64,000 nt of DNA from Brassica napus (lineage: Eukaryota > Streptophyta > Magnoliopsida > Brassicales > Brassicaceae): NCBI RefSeq assembly GCF_020379485.1, contig NC_063450.1, forward strand, positions 27,132,137 through 27,196,136. Reading direction: 5' to 3'. How positions within the stretch are numbered: position 1 is the stretch's first letter; each line of letters begins with the position of its first letter. The translations under genes and the position numbers were made by a program. The notes under the pieces were generated by a model that was not told where the DNA came from, ran no database searches, and saw nothing but the letters and a program-made list of their open reading frames with translations. This document shows, one piece after another, positions 10,085 through 19,683 of the stretch.

Positions 10085-10900
10085 GTAAAATTTATTTGTA
10101 TCATTTATACCATGTTATAATGGTCGGTATACCGCCTCTACTATTATTTATATCATGTTATAATGGCCGGAATACCGCCTATATTATTTAGTAGTAATTT
10201 AATTTATTTATTGGTCGGCCGAGCCGCCTTATATTCTGTTTATTATTTATTGGTCGGCCGAGCCGCCTTATATTCTGTTTATTATTTATTGGTCGGCCGA
10301 GCCACCTTATATTCTGTTTATTATTAATTGGTCGGCCGAGCCGCCGTATAATTTATTTATTACTCTGCATTGAACGGATAAGCCGTCGCATGATTTGTTG
10401 TCATAACATAAATATTTCATTGCCATAATTTTTACTTTTATGAAATTTTATAGATTTGATTGACCGTTTAATACGATATTTTCAGACTGATTTTTAGTGC
10501 ACTCGATTTAACCCCAACGGTCACAAAGAAATTTTTTCAAAATTTCTCCTTTCTCCAACGGTCATGAACAGTAATTTTCATCTATAAATACAACTCATTT
10601 TCACTCCATTTCATCATCCAAAACATTTCATCTTCTCTCAAAAAAAAAAAATTTCAAATCGCTCTCCTCCGATTTTTCATTTCAAGAAAGATGATTCGCG
10701 CACTTTTGTTTTTATGTGCCATTTTTATTTGTGTTTCTATTTATGGTTTATTCGTTGGAGAATTTACTCCGAGTGAATTTAAGATGAATATCGGTTTAAT
10801 TTTCTTTACATCGCTTCTCCTTGTAATTGCTTGCTTGATTAATGTAAACGGTTCTTTTAATATTAATAATATTCTAATAATTTTTATTTATGTGCTTTAG
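10085..10900 (+). other. Putative leader intron of copia-1
   Basis: A candidate donor TTCG|GTAAAA (10085-10086) and an acceptor TGTGCTTTAG (10900) bracket 816 AT-rich bases, ending eight bases before the gag start. The interval contains the hairpin array and a 69-codon upstream ORF. The T-rich 3' part and the CTAAT-type branch candidates are intron-like. This is inferred from sequence only; copia-2 and copia-3 have the same layout. Confidence 0.45.
10122..10386 (+). repeat. Leader hairpin array with 39-bp tandem repeats
   Basis: Six related GC boxes lie at 10122-10136, 10165-10179, 10213-10228, 10252-10267, 10291-10306 and 10330-10345. The last four are exact-period 39-bp tandem units. Each box can fold as GG-n-CGG / CCG-CC with differing loops (TATA, AATA, CCGAG); the fifth has one mismatch. 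A seventh possible hairpin, ACGG-ATAAG-CCGT, is at 10374-10386. The four tandem units each contain the palindrome TCGGCCGA. Confidence 0.85.
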
Positions 10901-10908
10901 AAATACAA

Positions 10909-11934
10909 ATGGCAAAAATCGAGAAACTTCAGTTTCCGGCATTGGAAGTAACTGGGACAAACTACACGGCATGGGTTACAAACATGGAGCTTCATCTAGA
11001 TTCCGAGGAAATACTCGGAACAATAAAAGACGGCAATATATCAACCTCTCATGAAAAGGCTAAGGCCGTGATATTTCTGAGAAGGCATCTAGATGAAAAT
11101 CTTACGCATGATTATGCGAGAACCAAAGATCCCTTAGATCTTTGGAAAGCTCTGAAGGAGAGGTTTGATAACCAAAAGAAAATTACTCTCCCCCATGCAC
11201 TCGATGAGTGGAAAAATCTACGATTTCAAGATTTTGAAAAAGTGGAAACGTACAATTCCGCTATATTGAGAATAGCGGCGCAATTAGATTATTGCGGTAA
11301 GCCTGTCTCGGAAGCAGAAATGCTCGAGAAAACTTACCAAACGTTCCACAAAAATCATTATGTTCTACAAGAACAATATAGAAATTGTGGGTATACGAGG
11401 TTCTCTGAACTCGCTGTGGCGCTTATAATAGCGGAGAGAAATAATGAACTCCTCATTAAAAACCACAATGCCCGACCCACGGGAACCAAAGCATTTCCTG
11501 AGGTAAATGCAACGGATATAAAAAATCCGGAAAAAGGAAATTATTCCTATCGTGGGCGTGGTCGTGGCCGTGGTCACAATCGTGGTTTTGGTCGTGGTCG
11601 TGGTTATCGATTTAACCGCAACCATGAAAGGAGTAACAACCCAAGAGGAAGGGGATCCAACACATGGAATCGATCTGATCGGGTAAAAGGAAAAGAAACC
11701 CAAGAAAACCCTACTCATAAAAATGAGAACGTCTGTTACAGATGTGGATCGAAGGGACACTGGTCTCAAGTATGTCGAACTCCTCGGCATCTATGCCAAT
11801 TGTACCAAGAATCTATTAAAGGCAAGGCAAAGGAAGTAAATCTCAATGAACACCTTGTGGGTACAACATCGACATACCTCGAATCCTCTGACTTTATGGG
11901 AGATTTCGACGAGGCCACTCATCAAAATAATTGA
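10909..11934 (+). CDS. gag: Copia-1 Gag (nucleocapsid protein)
   Basis: This 341-residue protein would form the virus-like particle and package element RNA in the cytoplasm. The N-terminal two-thirds is the UBN2/retrotran_gag-type helical region (for example the EWKNLRFQDFEKVETYN segment). Residues about 214-247 form an Arg/Gly-rich tract (RGRGRGRG...) and residues about 276-289 form a perfect CCHC zinc knuckle, CYRCGSKGHWSQVC. The start codon is the first ATG after an acceptor-like TTTAG. The ORF ends with TGA before pol, with a 186-base gap. The last 24 codons may be intron-encoded: a donor at 11861 would remove them and join Gag to Pol. A small hydrophobic ORF (10691-10900) stops 8 bases upstream. 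Confidence 0.93.
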   Translation: MAKIEKLQFPALEVTGTNYTAWVTNMELHLDSEEILGTIKDGNISTSHEKAKAVIFLRRHLDENLTHDYARTKDPLDLWKALKERFDNQKKITLPHALDEWKNLRFQDFEKVETYNSAILRIAAQLDYCGKPVSEAEMLEKTYQTFHKNHYVLQEQYRNCGYTRFSELAVALIIAERNNELLIKNHNARPTGTKAFPEVNATDIKNPEKGNYSYRGRGRGRGHNRGFGRGRGYRFNRNHERSNNPRGRGSNTWNRSDRVKGKETQENPTHKNENVCYRCGSKGHWSQVCRTPRHLCQLYQESIKGKAKEVNLNEHLVGTTSTYLESSDFMGDFDEATHQNN

Positions 11935-12118
11935 AGTGCTTGTACTGATCAAGCTTAATAATGCCTAGTGATGCCATAAAATATTATGTATTTCACTTTC
12001 AAAATAATGTTGTATTTCAAAATATCTAATGTATAATTATTGTGTACTTGTTATTGATGCATAATATGTTTACTTATGAAAGTTTATTTTCTTTATTGAT
12101 ATTAACTGTGTGTTACAG
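11861..12118 (+). other. Candidate alternative intron between gag and pol
   Basis: Donor TGG|GTACAA begins at 11861 and acceptor GTGTTACAG ends at 12118, a 258-base AT-rich interval spanning the gag stop codon. Joining 11860 to 12119 is in phase: the codon GTG plus G|AA gives Val-Glu and then the Met that opens pol. The product would be a continuous 1484-residue Gag-Pol. Retained, the intron yields Gag alone. It is a sequence prediction, not an observed splice. Confidence 0.5.
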
Positions 12119-12120
12119 AA

Positions 12121-15100
12121 ATGGATAAGAAAGCAAATGGAACAACAACTAAACAAATTGGTAGAGAAGTTTGCATACCAGATAGTGGCACAACGCACAC
12201 TATACTGAAGGATAAGAGATATTTCTCTACTTTAAAGTCAGTAAAAATGACTATAAACACAATATCAGGTCCTACAGACCTGATCGAAGGAATTGGCAAG
12301 GCGAACTTTATGTTGCCTAATGGAACAAAGTTTTCCATAGATAATGCCTTATATTCTCCAAATTCTAAGAGAAATTTGTTGAGTTTCAAAGATATATACC
12401 GTCAAGGGTATAACACTCAGTCTGCAACTGAGAATGGAAAGAAGTATTTGTATATAACTTCTGAAAAATCAGGCAAAGGCCTTGTACTGGAAAAATTTCC
12501 AGAACTTCCTTCTGGATTGCATCACACTTATATTGATGCTATAGAATCACATCTTGTGATAAAAAGAAATCCAGAAGATGTTACATTATGGCATGATCGC
12601 CTTGGTCATCCAGGCACTACAATGATGCGAAAAATCATTGAAAGCTCACATGGTCATTCAATAAAAACCCAAGATATATACCAAAGTAATAAAATGACAT
12701 GTGATGCGTGTGCTCTTGGGAAATTAATCATAAGACCATCACCAACCAAAGTTGACAAAGAATCACCAAAGTTTTTGGAAAGAATCCAAGGTGATATTTG
12801 TGGACCAATACATCCACCGTGTGGACCATTCTACTACTTTATGGTATTAATCGATGCATCGAGTAGATGGTCACATGTTTGTTTGTTATCATCTCGAAAT
12901 ATGGCATTTGCGAGATTTCTAACTCAGATAATCAAATTAAGAGCACAGTTCTCAGATTATCCAATTAAAAGAGTTAGATTAGATAACGCTGGTGAATTCA
13001 CATCCCAAGCTTTTAATGATTATTGTATGGTATCAGGGATTGAAGTAGAGCATTCTGTTGCTCATGTTCATACACAAAATGGTTTGGCAGAATCATTAAT
13101 TAAACGGCTGCAACTAATTGCAAGGCCATTGATCATGAGATCAAAACTCCCAACCTCTGTATGGGGACATGCTATTTTGCATGCAGAAGCACTAATTCGG
13201 ATAAGACCAAGTGCATACCATAGATATTCCCCATTACAGTTAGCATTTGGAAAAGAACCAAATATCTCTCATCTAAAAATCTTTGGTTGTGCGGTTTATA
13301 TTCCAATAGCACCACCACAACGTACAAAGATGGGACCGCAAAGACGGTTGGGAATATATATTGGCTATGATTCTCCATCAATAATAAGATACCTAGAACC
13401 ACAAACTGGTGATGTGTTTACGGCACGATTTGCCGATTGTCATTTCAATGAGAAAGAATTCCCAACTCTAGGGGGAGACAATAAACAAGTAGGAAAAGAG
13501 ATCAAATGGAGTGTACCATCGTTATTACACCTTGATCCTCCTACGAAACAGTCAGAACTAGAAGTTCGACGTATCATGCATTTACAAAATATAGCAAATC
13601 AGCTACCTGATGCATTTGCTGATACCAAAATGGTAACTAAATCACATATACCCGCTGCAAATACTCCTGCTCGTATTGAAATACCACAAAATGGTGGAAC
13701 GGCAGTTGATACACGTGAATCAGGAACACGTTTAAAGCGCGGTAGACCTATTGGTTCAAAGGATAAACTTCCTAGAAAACGTAAGGAATGTGAAAAGCAT
13801 GATACTCCCAAAATAACAGAAAATATTTTGGACGAAGAAAATTGTGAATCTAACGACAATATAAAGCATCTTGAATCTGAAGGAAATCATGAGATTTCTA
13901 TCAATTACATCCATAATGGAAAGATATGGAAACGAAATGAGATGGATGATATTGATGACGTTTTCTCATACCTTTTAGCAAAGGAAATAAATGAAGAAAA
14001 CGAAGATCCAGAACCAAAGTCTGTATATGAATGTCAAAAGAGACATGACTGGATAAAATGGAAAGATGCAATTCAAGTCGAATTAGATTCGCTTAACAAA
14101 CGAAATGTATTCGGACCTATTGTGCTCACACCCAAAGATGTAAAACCAGTTGGGTACAAATGGGTGTTTGTCCGAAAAAGAAATGAGAAAAACGAGATTA
14201 CAAGATACAAAGCTCGTCTCGTAGCCCAAGGTTTCTCTCAAAGGCCAGGAATTGATTATGAGGAAACTTATTCTCCTGTCATGGACGCAATCACATTTAG
14301 ATTCCTGATGAGCCTAGCGGCCAATGAAAATTTAGAAATGCGTCTCATGGATGTCGTTACGGCATATTTATATGGATCATTAGATACTGATATCTATATG
14401 AGAATCCCAGATGGATTTAAAATGCCAGAAACGTTAAGTTCCAAACCTAAAGAGTTATGTGCAATAAAATTGCAAAGATCATTATATGGGTTAAAACAAT
14501 CTGGACGAATGTGGTATAATCGTCTCAGCGAACACTTAACAAAAGAAGGATACACGAATGATCCTATATGCCCTTGTGTTTTCATAAAGAAAACAACATC
14601 CGGATTTGTGATAATCGCGGTGTACGTTGATGATCTTAATATTATTGGAACTCAAAACGAAATCCAAAAGGCATCAAACTATCTGAAAGGAGAATTTGAG
14701 ATGAAAGATCTCGGCCAGACAAAATATTGTCTAGGATTACAAATTGAGCATTCTCGAAAGGGTATATTTGTACACCAGTCTACATATACCAAACGAGTAT
14801 TGAAACGCTTTAACATGGATAAAGCAACTCCTCTTAGCACCCCGATGGTCGTTAGATCACTTAATGTTGAAAATGATCCGTTTCGACCATCTGAGGAAAA
14901 TGAAGAAATACTTGGTCCTGAAACTCCATACTTAAGTGCAATTGGAGCTCTTATGTATCTTGCAAATTGTACTCGACCTGACATATCTTTTGCCATTAAT
15001 CTTTTAGCGAGATTCAGTTCGTCTCCTACGCGAAGACATTGGAATGGAATTAAACATGTCTTTCGTTACCTTCAAGGAACAACTGATTTAGGCTTGTTTT

Positions 15101-15621
15101 ATCCTAAAAGTTCAAAAGGTCAAATGATTGGTTTTGCAGATGCAGGTTATTTGTCAGATCCACACAAAGCTCGATCCCAGACAGGATATGTTTTTACAAT
15201 TGGAGGCACCGCCATATCTTGGCGTTCTCAGAAGCAGACACTTGTTGCTACTTCTTCAAATCACGCTGAGATCATTGCACTCCATGAAGCAAGTAGAGAA
15301 TGTGTATGGCTAAGATCAATAAGCCGACACATCTGTTCAAGCAGTGGGATTGACGAAAATACGGAGCCAACTATTCTATATGAAGATAACGCGGCATGTG
15401 TTGCTCAAACGAAGGAAGGATATATCAAAAGTGATAGAACCAAACATATACCTCCGAAGTTCTTCTCATATACTCAAGAGCTCGAGAAGAATAAAGAGAT
15501 TGAAGTAAGATATGTTCGATCATGCGACAATGCAGCCGACCTCTTCACAAAATCACTCTCTACCTCGGTATTCAGAAAACACATCCATAACATTGGAATG
15601 CGTCATCAGAAGGATCTATGA
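12121..15621 (+). CDS. pol: Copia-1 Pol polyprotein (PR-IN-RT-RH)
   Basis: This intact 1166-codon ORF codes for the enzymes of a Ty1/copia element. The aspartic protease active site is D21-S-G in PDSGTTHTIL. The GAG-pre-integrase zinc region (HDRLGHPGTT...CDACALGK) precedes the integrase core with its acidic triad in GDICGP, RLDNAGEF and NGLAESLIKR. The reverse transcriptase has KARLVAQGF, the SLYGLKQS box and the catalytic YVDD. RNase H ends the protein with FADAGY, the acidic HAEIIAL and YEDNAAC. Length and order are typical. No stop or frameshift interrupts it. The ATG follows directly after an acceptor-like TTACAG, and there is no upstream frame overlap with gag, so translation as a separate protein or through splicing to gag are both possible. 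Confidence 0.95.
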   Translation: MDKKANGTTTKQIGREVCIPDSGTTHTILKDKRYFSTLKSVKMTINTISGPTDLIEGIGKANFMLPNGTKFSIDNALYSPNSKRNLLSFKDIYRQGYNTQSATENGKKYLYITSEKSGKGLVLEKFPELPSGLHHTYIDAIESHLVIKRNPEDVTLWHDRLGHPGTTMMRKIIESSHGHSIKTQDIYQSNKMTCDACALGKLIIRPSPTKVDKESPKFLERIQGDICGPIHPPCGPFYYFMVLIDASSRWSHVCLLSSRNMAFARFLTQIIKLRAQFSDYPIKRVRLDNAGEFTSQAFNDYCMVSGIEVEHSVAHVHTQNGLAESLIKRLQLIARPLIMRSKLPTSVWGHAILHAEALIRIRPSAYHRYSPLQLAFGKEPNISHLKIFGCAVYIPIAPPQRTKMGPQRRLGIYIGYDSPSIIRYLEPQTGDVFTARFADCHFNEKEFPTLGGDNKQVGKEIKWSVPSLLHLDPPTKQSELEVRRIMHLQNIANQLPDAFADTKMVTKSHIPAANTPARIEIPQNGGTAVDTRESGTRLKRGRPIGSKDKLPRKRKECEKHDTPKITENILDEENCESNDNIKHLESEGNHEISINYIHNGKIWKRNEMDDIDDVFSYLLAKEINEENEDPEPKSVYECQKRHDWIKWKDAIQVELDSLNKRNVFGPIVLTPKDVKPVGYKWVFVRKRNEKNEITRYKARLVAQGFSQRPGIDYEETYSPVMDAITFRFLMSLAANENLEMRLMDVVTAYLYGSLDTDIYMRIPDGFKMPETLSSKPKELCAIKLQRSLYGLKQSGRMWYNRLSEHLTKEGYTNDPICPCVFIKKTTSGFVIIAVYVDDLNIIGTQNEIQKASNYLKGEFEMKDLGQTKYCLGLQIEHSRKGIFVHQSTYTKRVLKRFNMDKATPLSTPMVVRSLNVENDPFRPSEENEEILGPETPYLSAIGALMYLANCTRPDISFAINLLARFSSSPTRRHWNGIKHVFRYLQGTTDLGLFYPKSSKGQMIGFADAGYLSDPHKARSQTGYVFTIGGTAISWRSQKQTLVATSSNHAEIIALHEASRECVWLRSISRHICSSSGIDENTEPTILYEDNAACVAQTKEGYIKSDRTKHIPPKFFSYTQELEKNKEIEVRYVRSCDNAADLFTKSLSTSVFRKHIHNIGMRHQKDL

Positions 15622-15757
15622 CTGCTTATTCGAGGGGGAGCTTACGTAGTTGTACTCTTTTTACCTTACTATGGTTTTTCCCATTGGGTTTTCCTGGAAA
15701 GGTTTTTAACGAGGCAACAAAGACGTTAAGCGAGAGCGGATAGTGACACCGGCCCCC

Positions 15758-15766
15758 AAGGGGGAG
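15758..15766 (+). other. Copia-1 polypurine tract
   Basis: AAGGGGGAG sits immediately before the 3' LTR and would prime plus-strand DNA synthesis. It is preceded by CCCCC, so CCCCCAAGGGGG is itself self-complementary. Confidence 0.9.
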
Positions 15767-16030
15767 TGTTACGAAAGTCAAAAGAAAAGGGAAGAGCCGC
15801 TTTCGTTGAAAATATAAAAAGATGTGGAGCCCGCTGCACTATTTGCACAGTAAATTTCTTTCTATATATACGAACGTTTGCGTTCGTTTGTAAACACACC
15901 GAAAACTCTTCTCTTCTCCTTAATAAGAAACACTCTCTCTCTATATTAGTGTTATTAACTCTACGGGTATAATATTTTGCCCTTATTCAAATTCCCGAGA
16001 TACAATAAAATTTCAGTTCTTTTTATAACA
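15767..16030 (+). repeat. Copia-1 3' LTR
   Basis: The 264-bp copy starts TGTTACG and ends TATAACA, the same length as the 5' LTR with about eight substitutions. It is followed by the TSD GCTTT at 16031-16035. Confidence 0.95.
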
Positions 16031-16035
16031 GCTTT

Positions 16036-17267
16036 GAAATTTTAACCTTAGACTCAATTAAAAGCACATTTTTTAGTCAAACACCGGAGTTATTAAAAAT
16101 AATGAGTAGTACGTCCAGAAAGTTAATCTGACCAACCGTTTAAGAAGAAAATAGACCTTATGAGCGCCACAATCTGTTGTTCAAAAAAATAAAGAGCACC
16201 ACATATTTATATTAATTCCTATAAATGTCATTAGTTTTATGAATGCACCATCTATGACATTTTGTTTTTTCTTAGATCTAGAATTTCAAGGAAATATATC
16301 ATTCAAAATTCAAACAGCTTTATAATTTGATGAATGACATAATTTATAGCGTTATGAACAGCAAAAATTTAATAATAATAACTATGTTGTATCTAGATCC
16401 GTATAACATAGTTTTTTATAACCTAACCTATTTTGTCTTGCAGTAAAAAATGTATCAAGCAAAACCATATATAGTATTTCTTTCTGGATTGGGTTTTGCT
16501 GAATAGCATGTCTAATAAAGTAACATATAAGTTCGAGTTTTTTCAAAACAAAGTAAGAACCACATATCAGTGCAATCGCAGACTAGGTATGGACTCGGCC
16601 TTTTCTGAAGCCACCACCCATGTTTATAATACAAGCACCATTTGTAGATATATAATTATATTATATATATAAGTAAACGATTAAGGTAAGAAACACGTAT
16701 TAGGTTTTCGAAAAGTTAAAAACTAAATGATAATCCATGTGTTTCTATTCACAACTTAGAGATTAAAACTCTCTAAGAACACTCCAGCAAAATTTATTTG
16801 GTTTATTTATAGCAAGTAAGCAAACTAAGAGAGGACCTCCTCAAGAACTAAGTTGACTCTACTTAGATAATCCGATTGATAACTTAGTCATATATATACT
16901 TCGACTTCACAATGCTATCTAGCTTTTCGACGATATAAAGTAGGTAATATAACTCTTATCTTTGAAAATATTATAGCCGCTAATAAAAAATATATTAAGA
17001 GATTCTTTGAATTCTAAAACTGACTAGCACAGAATTTCAAAGTTTGATTTCTTAACATGGAATAACTTATTAATAAAATCAGATACGTGAACAAGTACCA
17101 GAAATATTTTAGTAATTTTTGCGTGGTTGTCAATCGAAGATTTAATTTTGTTTACTACAATTTCTACTATAAATTTAATTAGCTGTTAATCTTACTCGCC
17201 AAGGCAAAGCAATTATACTACCCACTTGATATACTCAGTTTAAATTTGAATTACAATTAAACGTTAG
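16036..17267. other. AT-rich intergenic DNA
   Basis: No gene, RNA or bounded repeat was recognised. It separates copia-1 from the tandem array. Confidence 0.5.
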
Positions 17268-17901
17268 AAGTAATTTAGCTACAGATTATACTATTAACGT
17301 ATGGAAGACGACCAATGAAAAAAACATTTCATACAAACAACCACTTTAAAGGTTTACATGTTACCACAGTATGATTAACGTAATTTAGCTTCAGATTATA
17401 CTTTCAACGTATGGAAGACAACCCATATTAAACATTTCATATAAACAGCCACTTTAAAGGTTTATATCTTACCACAGTATTATTAACGTAATTTAGCTTC
17501 AGATAATACTATTAACGTATGGAAGAAGACCAATAAAAAAACATTTCATACAAACAACCACTTTAAAGGTTTACATGTTACCACAGTATGATTAACGTAA
17601 TTTAGCTTCAGATTATACTTTCAACGTATGGAAGACAACCCATATAAAACATTTCATACAAACAACCACTTTAAAGGTTTATATCTTACCACAGTATTAT
17701 TAACGTAATTTAGCTTCAGATAATACTATTAACGTATGGAAGAAGACCAATAAAAAAGCATTTCATACAAACAACCACTTTAAAGGTTTATATGTTACCA
17801 CAGTATTATTAACGTAATTTAGGTTCAGATTATACTTTCAACGTATGGAAGACAAACCCATATAAAACATTTCATACAAACAGCCACTTTAAAGTTTTAT
17901 G
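17268..17901. repeat. Tandem array of ~109-bp units with dimer periodicity (left part)
   Basis: The landmark AACGTATGGAAG recurs at 17296, 17406, 17514, 17623, 17731 and 17840, spacing 108-110. Units alternate between an A type (CTATTAACG...GACCAAT) and a B type (CTTTCAACG...ACAACCCATAT), so the true repeat is a dimer of about 217 bp. The last unit is cut at 17901 by a Helitron and resumes at 18716. Confidence 0.92.
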
Positions 17902-18715
17902 CTAGATCTCGATCCGCGCAACCACGCGGATTTTTGTTTTCATTTATTTTTATATAAATATTTTGTTTTTAATTCTAAATTGGTATATATTACAATATAT
18001 ATATGTGTGTCTATCAATTTTTAAAACATAATAAGTTTACTGTATATTTTTTCATTGAATAGATTGTTTCAAACTTTCACAAGTATTTGTATCTTCTTCT
18101 ATATATATATTTTCGGATTATTATTTCATTATTAAAATCGTAACTATATATATAAAGATTAGTTTATAAAGATTAGTAAACTATTGTTTTATTGTCATAT
18201 TCAAAGATATTATAACATTTCACAAATTTAGAAAGTTTTTAAAAAATTAAACATTTCGCTTCATAGATTTATATTATCGAGTAAATAATTAAACATTTAG
18301 TTTTTGTTTAATTTTTAAAATAAACTATATAGTTTAAAAAATTTTTTCATTGGTTTAAGCTGGTAAAGATTAATCATTGTTAGATAATATGATTTTTGTT
18401 ATTTTAAAAAAAAAAATCTTTAAAATTTTAAAAGTTAACATCGACAAATATTTAAATATTTAGCATATAGAGGTATAGTATTACAACATTAAATTATATC
18501 TATTTAATTTATACTATTTATAAACCTAATGAAACATCTATTGTTTAAATCCAATTATTGATAGCCCAATAAAAATTTCTGGTATGCCCAAAATTTAAAT
18601 GATAAGATTAGATATTAAATATAACATGACTTTATAGGAATATAGTCCATTAAGTCCGTTTTTAAAAAAAATCACGCATGAATCAAAGTTGTGAATTTTT
18701 TTTTAATATATAAGA
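17902..18715 (-). mobile_element. Non-autonomous Helitron, copy A
   Basis: On the minus strand it starts TCTTATATATTAAAA (end at 18715) and finishes with a GC hairpin (CCGCG/CGCGG) about 10 bases before CTAG at 17902-17905. It has no ORF of note. Copy B at 28270-29074 is clearly homologous through its whole length. The insertion site lies inside a tandem-repeat unit, so neighbouring units give the empty site TTTATA|TGTTACC, matching Helitron insertion between A and T. The flanking A has become G at 17901. Confidence 0.88.
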
Positions 18716-18845
18716 TGTTACCACAGTATTATTAACGTAATTTAGCTTATACTTTTAACGTATGGAAGACAACCCATATAAAACATTGCATACAAACAAC
18801 CACTTATAGGTTTATTATATTATCTTAGCGCAGTATTATTAACCT
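18716..18845. repeat. Tandem array continuation right of the Helitron
   Basis: The sequence TGTTACCACAGTATTATTAA resumes the interrupted unit. One further landmark TAACGTATGGAAGAC lies near 18756, and then the array decays. It ends about 120 bases from the 3' end of the PADRE gene. Confidence 0.85.
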
Positions 18846-18963
18846 TACGTATAGTTGTAAACTATGATTGTCTAATTATAGAAACATAGCCAATCATGTG
18901 CATACTTTGTTTGGTAACATATTCTATACAAACAAACAAAAGTTTAAGAGTTATATAACGAAT

Positions 18964-19587
18964 CTAAACGACGGCGCCTTCGTGTATGGTTGAAAGTTTC
19001 AACCTAAAAGATCGAACCGCCCACTTTGCTCGCTTAGAAGTATATCTTCTCAAATTACGCACCGAACCGGACCGGTTATAACCGCTCGATGCCTTTAACG
19101 GAACCGTTTTATCCCTAACCGTCGATTCGCTTGCTTTCCCGTTAACAGCGGCGACGGAATCGTTAGGCTGAGTAAGCATCATCATCGGCGAGATTCTCCC
19201 CTTCTTACGCCGGCGAGATTCTTTCCCCACGGAGTTCTGTATCCCCACGCTTGCTTTCACGGCGAGAGCCGCCATGTCCGACGCCGTTAAACGGCTCTGA
19301 CGCTTAGAGATGGGGAGGACGAAGTAGATATGCTCGGCCTGAAGCGGTTGCTCCGATTCAATCGCCGGAATGAAATCGTCGTAGCAGAGAGAATCTGAGT
19401 CGCATATGAAGTAAGAGGAAGGTCTAGAGGAAGAAGAAGATGATGGAGCAGCTGCTGATTCGGCTTCCAGGGCTTGAGATGCTAGCACCGGAGCGTTGTA
19501 TTCTCGGAGATCGCCGTTAACCGTCACGATCTTCACCGTCGGTGGAGAATTGGACTCTCTTCGGTTAGATGACACACAGATTCCCAT
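18964..19587 (-). CDS. PADRE (DUF4228) family protein
   Basis: This intact single-exon 207-codon gene starts MGICVSS, a strong N-myristoylation context (Gly2, Ser6/Ser7) that predicts plasma-membrane attachment. The PADRE/DUF4228 pattern follows. VKIVTVNGDLREYNAPVLAS comes first, then a Ser-rich low-complexity stretch, FICDSDSLCYDDFIPAI, LQAEHIYFVLPISK and LTASDMAALAVKAS. A basic disordered region and the C-terminal RSFRLKLSTIHEG complete it. The family is plant-specific and many members respond to pathogens and abiotic stress; biochemical function is unknown. Length is typical. The start is the only sensible ATG and a TATA box lies about 90 bp upstream. The gene ends near the tandem array. 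Confidence 0.93.
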   Translation of the reverse strand: MGICVSSNRRESNSPPTVKIVTVNGDLREYNAPVLASQALEAESAAAPSSSSSSRPSSYFICDSDSLCYDDFIPAIESEQPLQAEHIYFVLPISKRQSRLTASDMAALAVKASVGIQNSVGKESRRRKKGRISPMMMLTQPNDSVAAVNGKASESTVRDKTVPLKASSGYNRSGSVRNLRRYTSKRAKWAVRSFRLKLSTIHEGAVV

Positions 19588-19675
19588 TTTCGAGTGATGT
19601 GAAAACTCAAGAAGATATTTGAAATCGATTGTATTGATACGACGCGTGGAGAAAAAGAGTCGGTCAGTGTTGGGT

Positions 19676-19683
19676 TATTTATA
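19676..19683 (-). promoter_or_regulatory. TATA box of the PADRE gene
   Basis: TATAAATA on the minus strand lies 89-96 bases upstream of the ATG, in a good position for a short 5' leader. A TTGACC W-box-like core occurs at 19865-19870, but it lies inside an inserted retroposon. Confidence 0.7.

Larger units (their letters stand above)
9792..16030 (+). mobile_element. Complete Ty1/copia LTR retrotransposon (copia-1)
   Basis: Two 264-bp LTRs (TGTTA...ACA) enclose a primer-binding-like site, a leader, gag, pol and a polypurine tract, with matching GCTTT TSDs. The pol domain order protease, integrase, reverse transcriptase, RNase H is the Ty1/copia order. By eye the LTRs differ at 8 of 264 positions (about 97% identity), so the insertion is recent in evolutionary terms. 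All catalytic motifs examined are intact, so the copy may be competent. Its leader and gag-pol junction are unusual and are listed separately. Confidence 0.97.

Noticed and set aside
10909..15621. Ribosomal frameshift between gag and pol of copia-1
   Set aside because: The ORFs do not overlap and are separated by 186 bases with stops, so frameshifting cannot join them; splicing or separate translation fits better.
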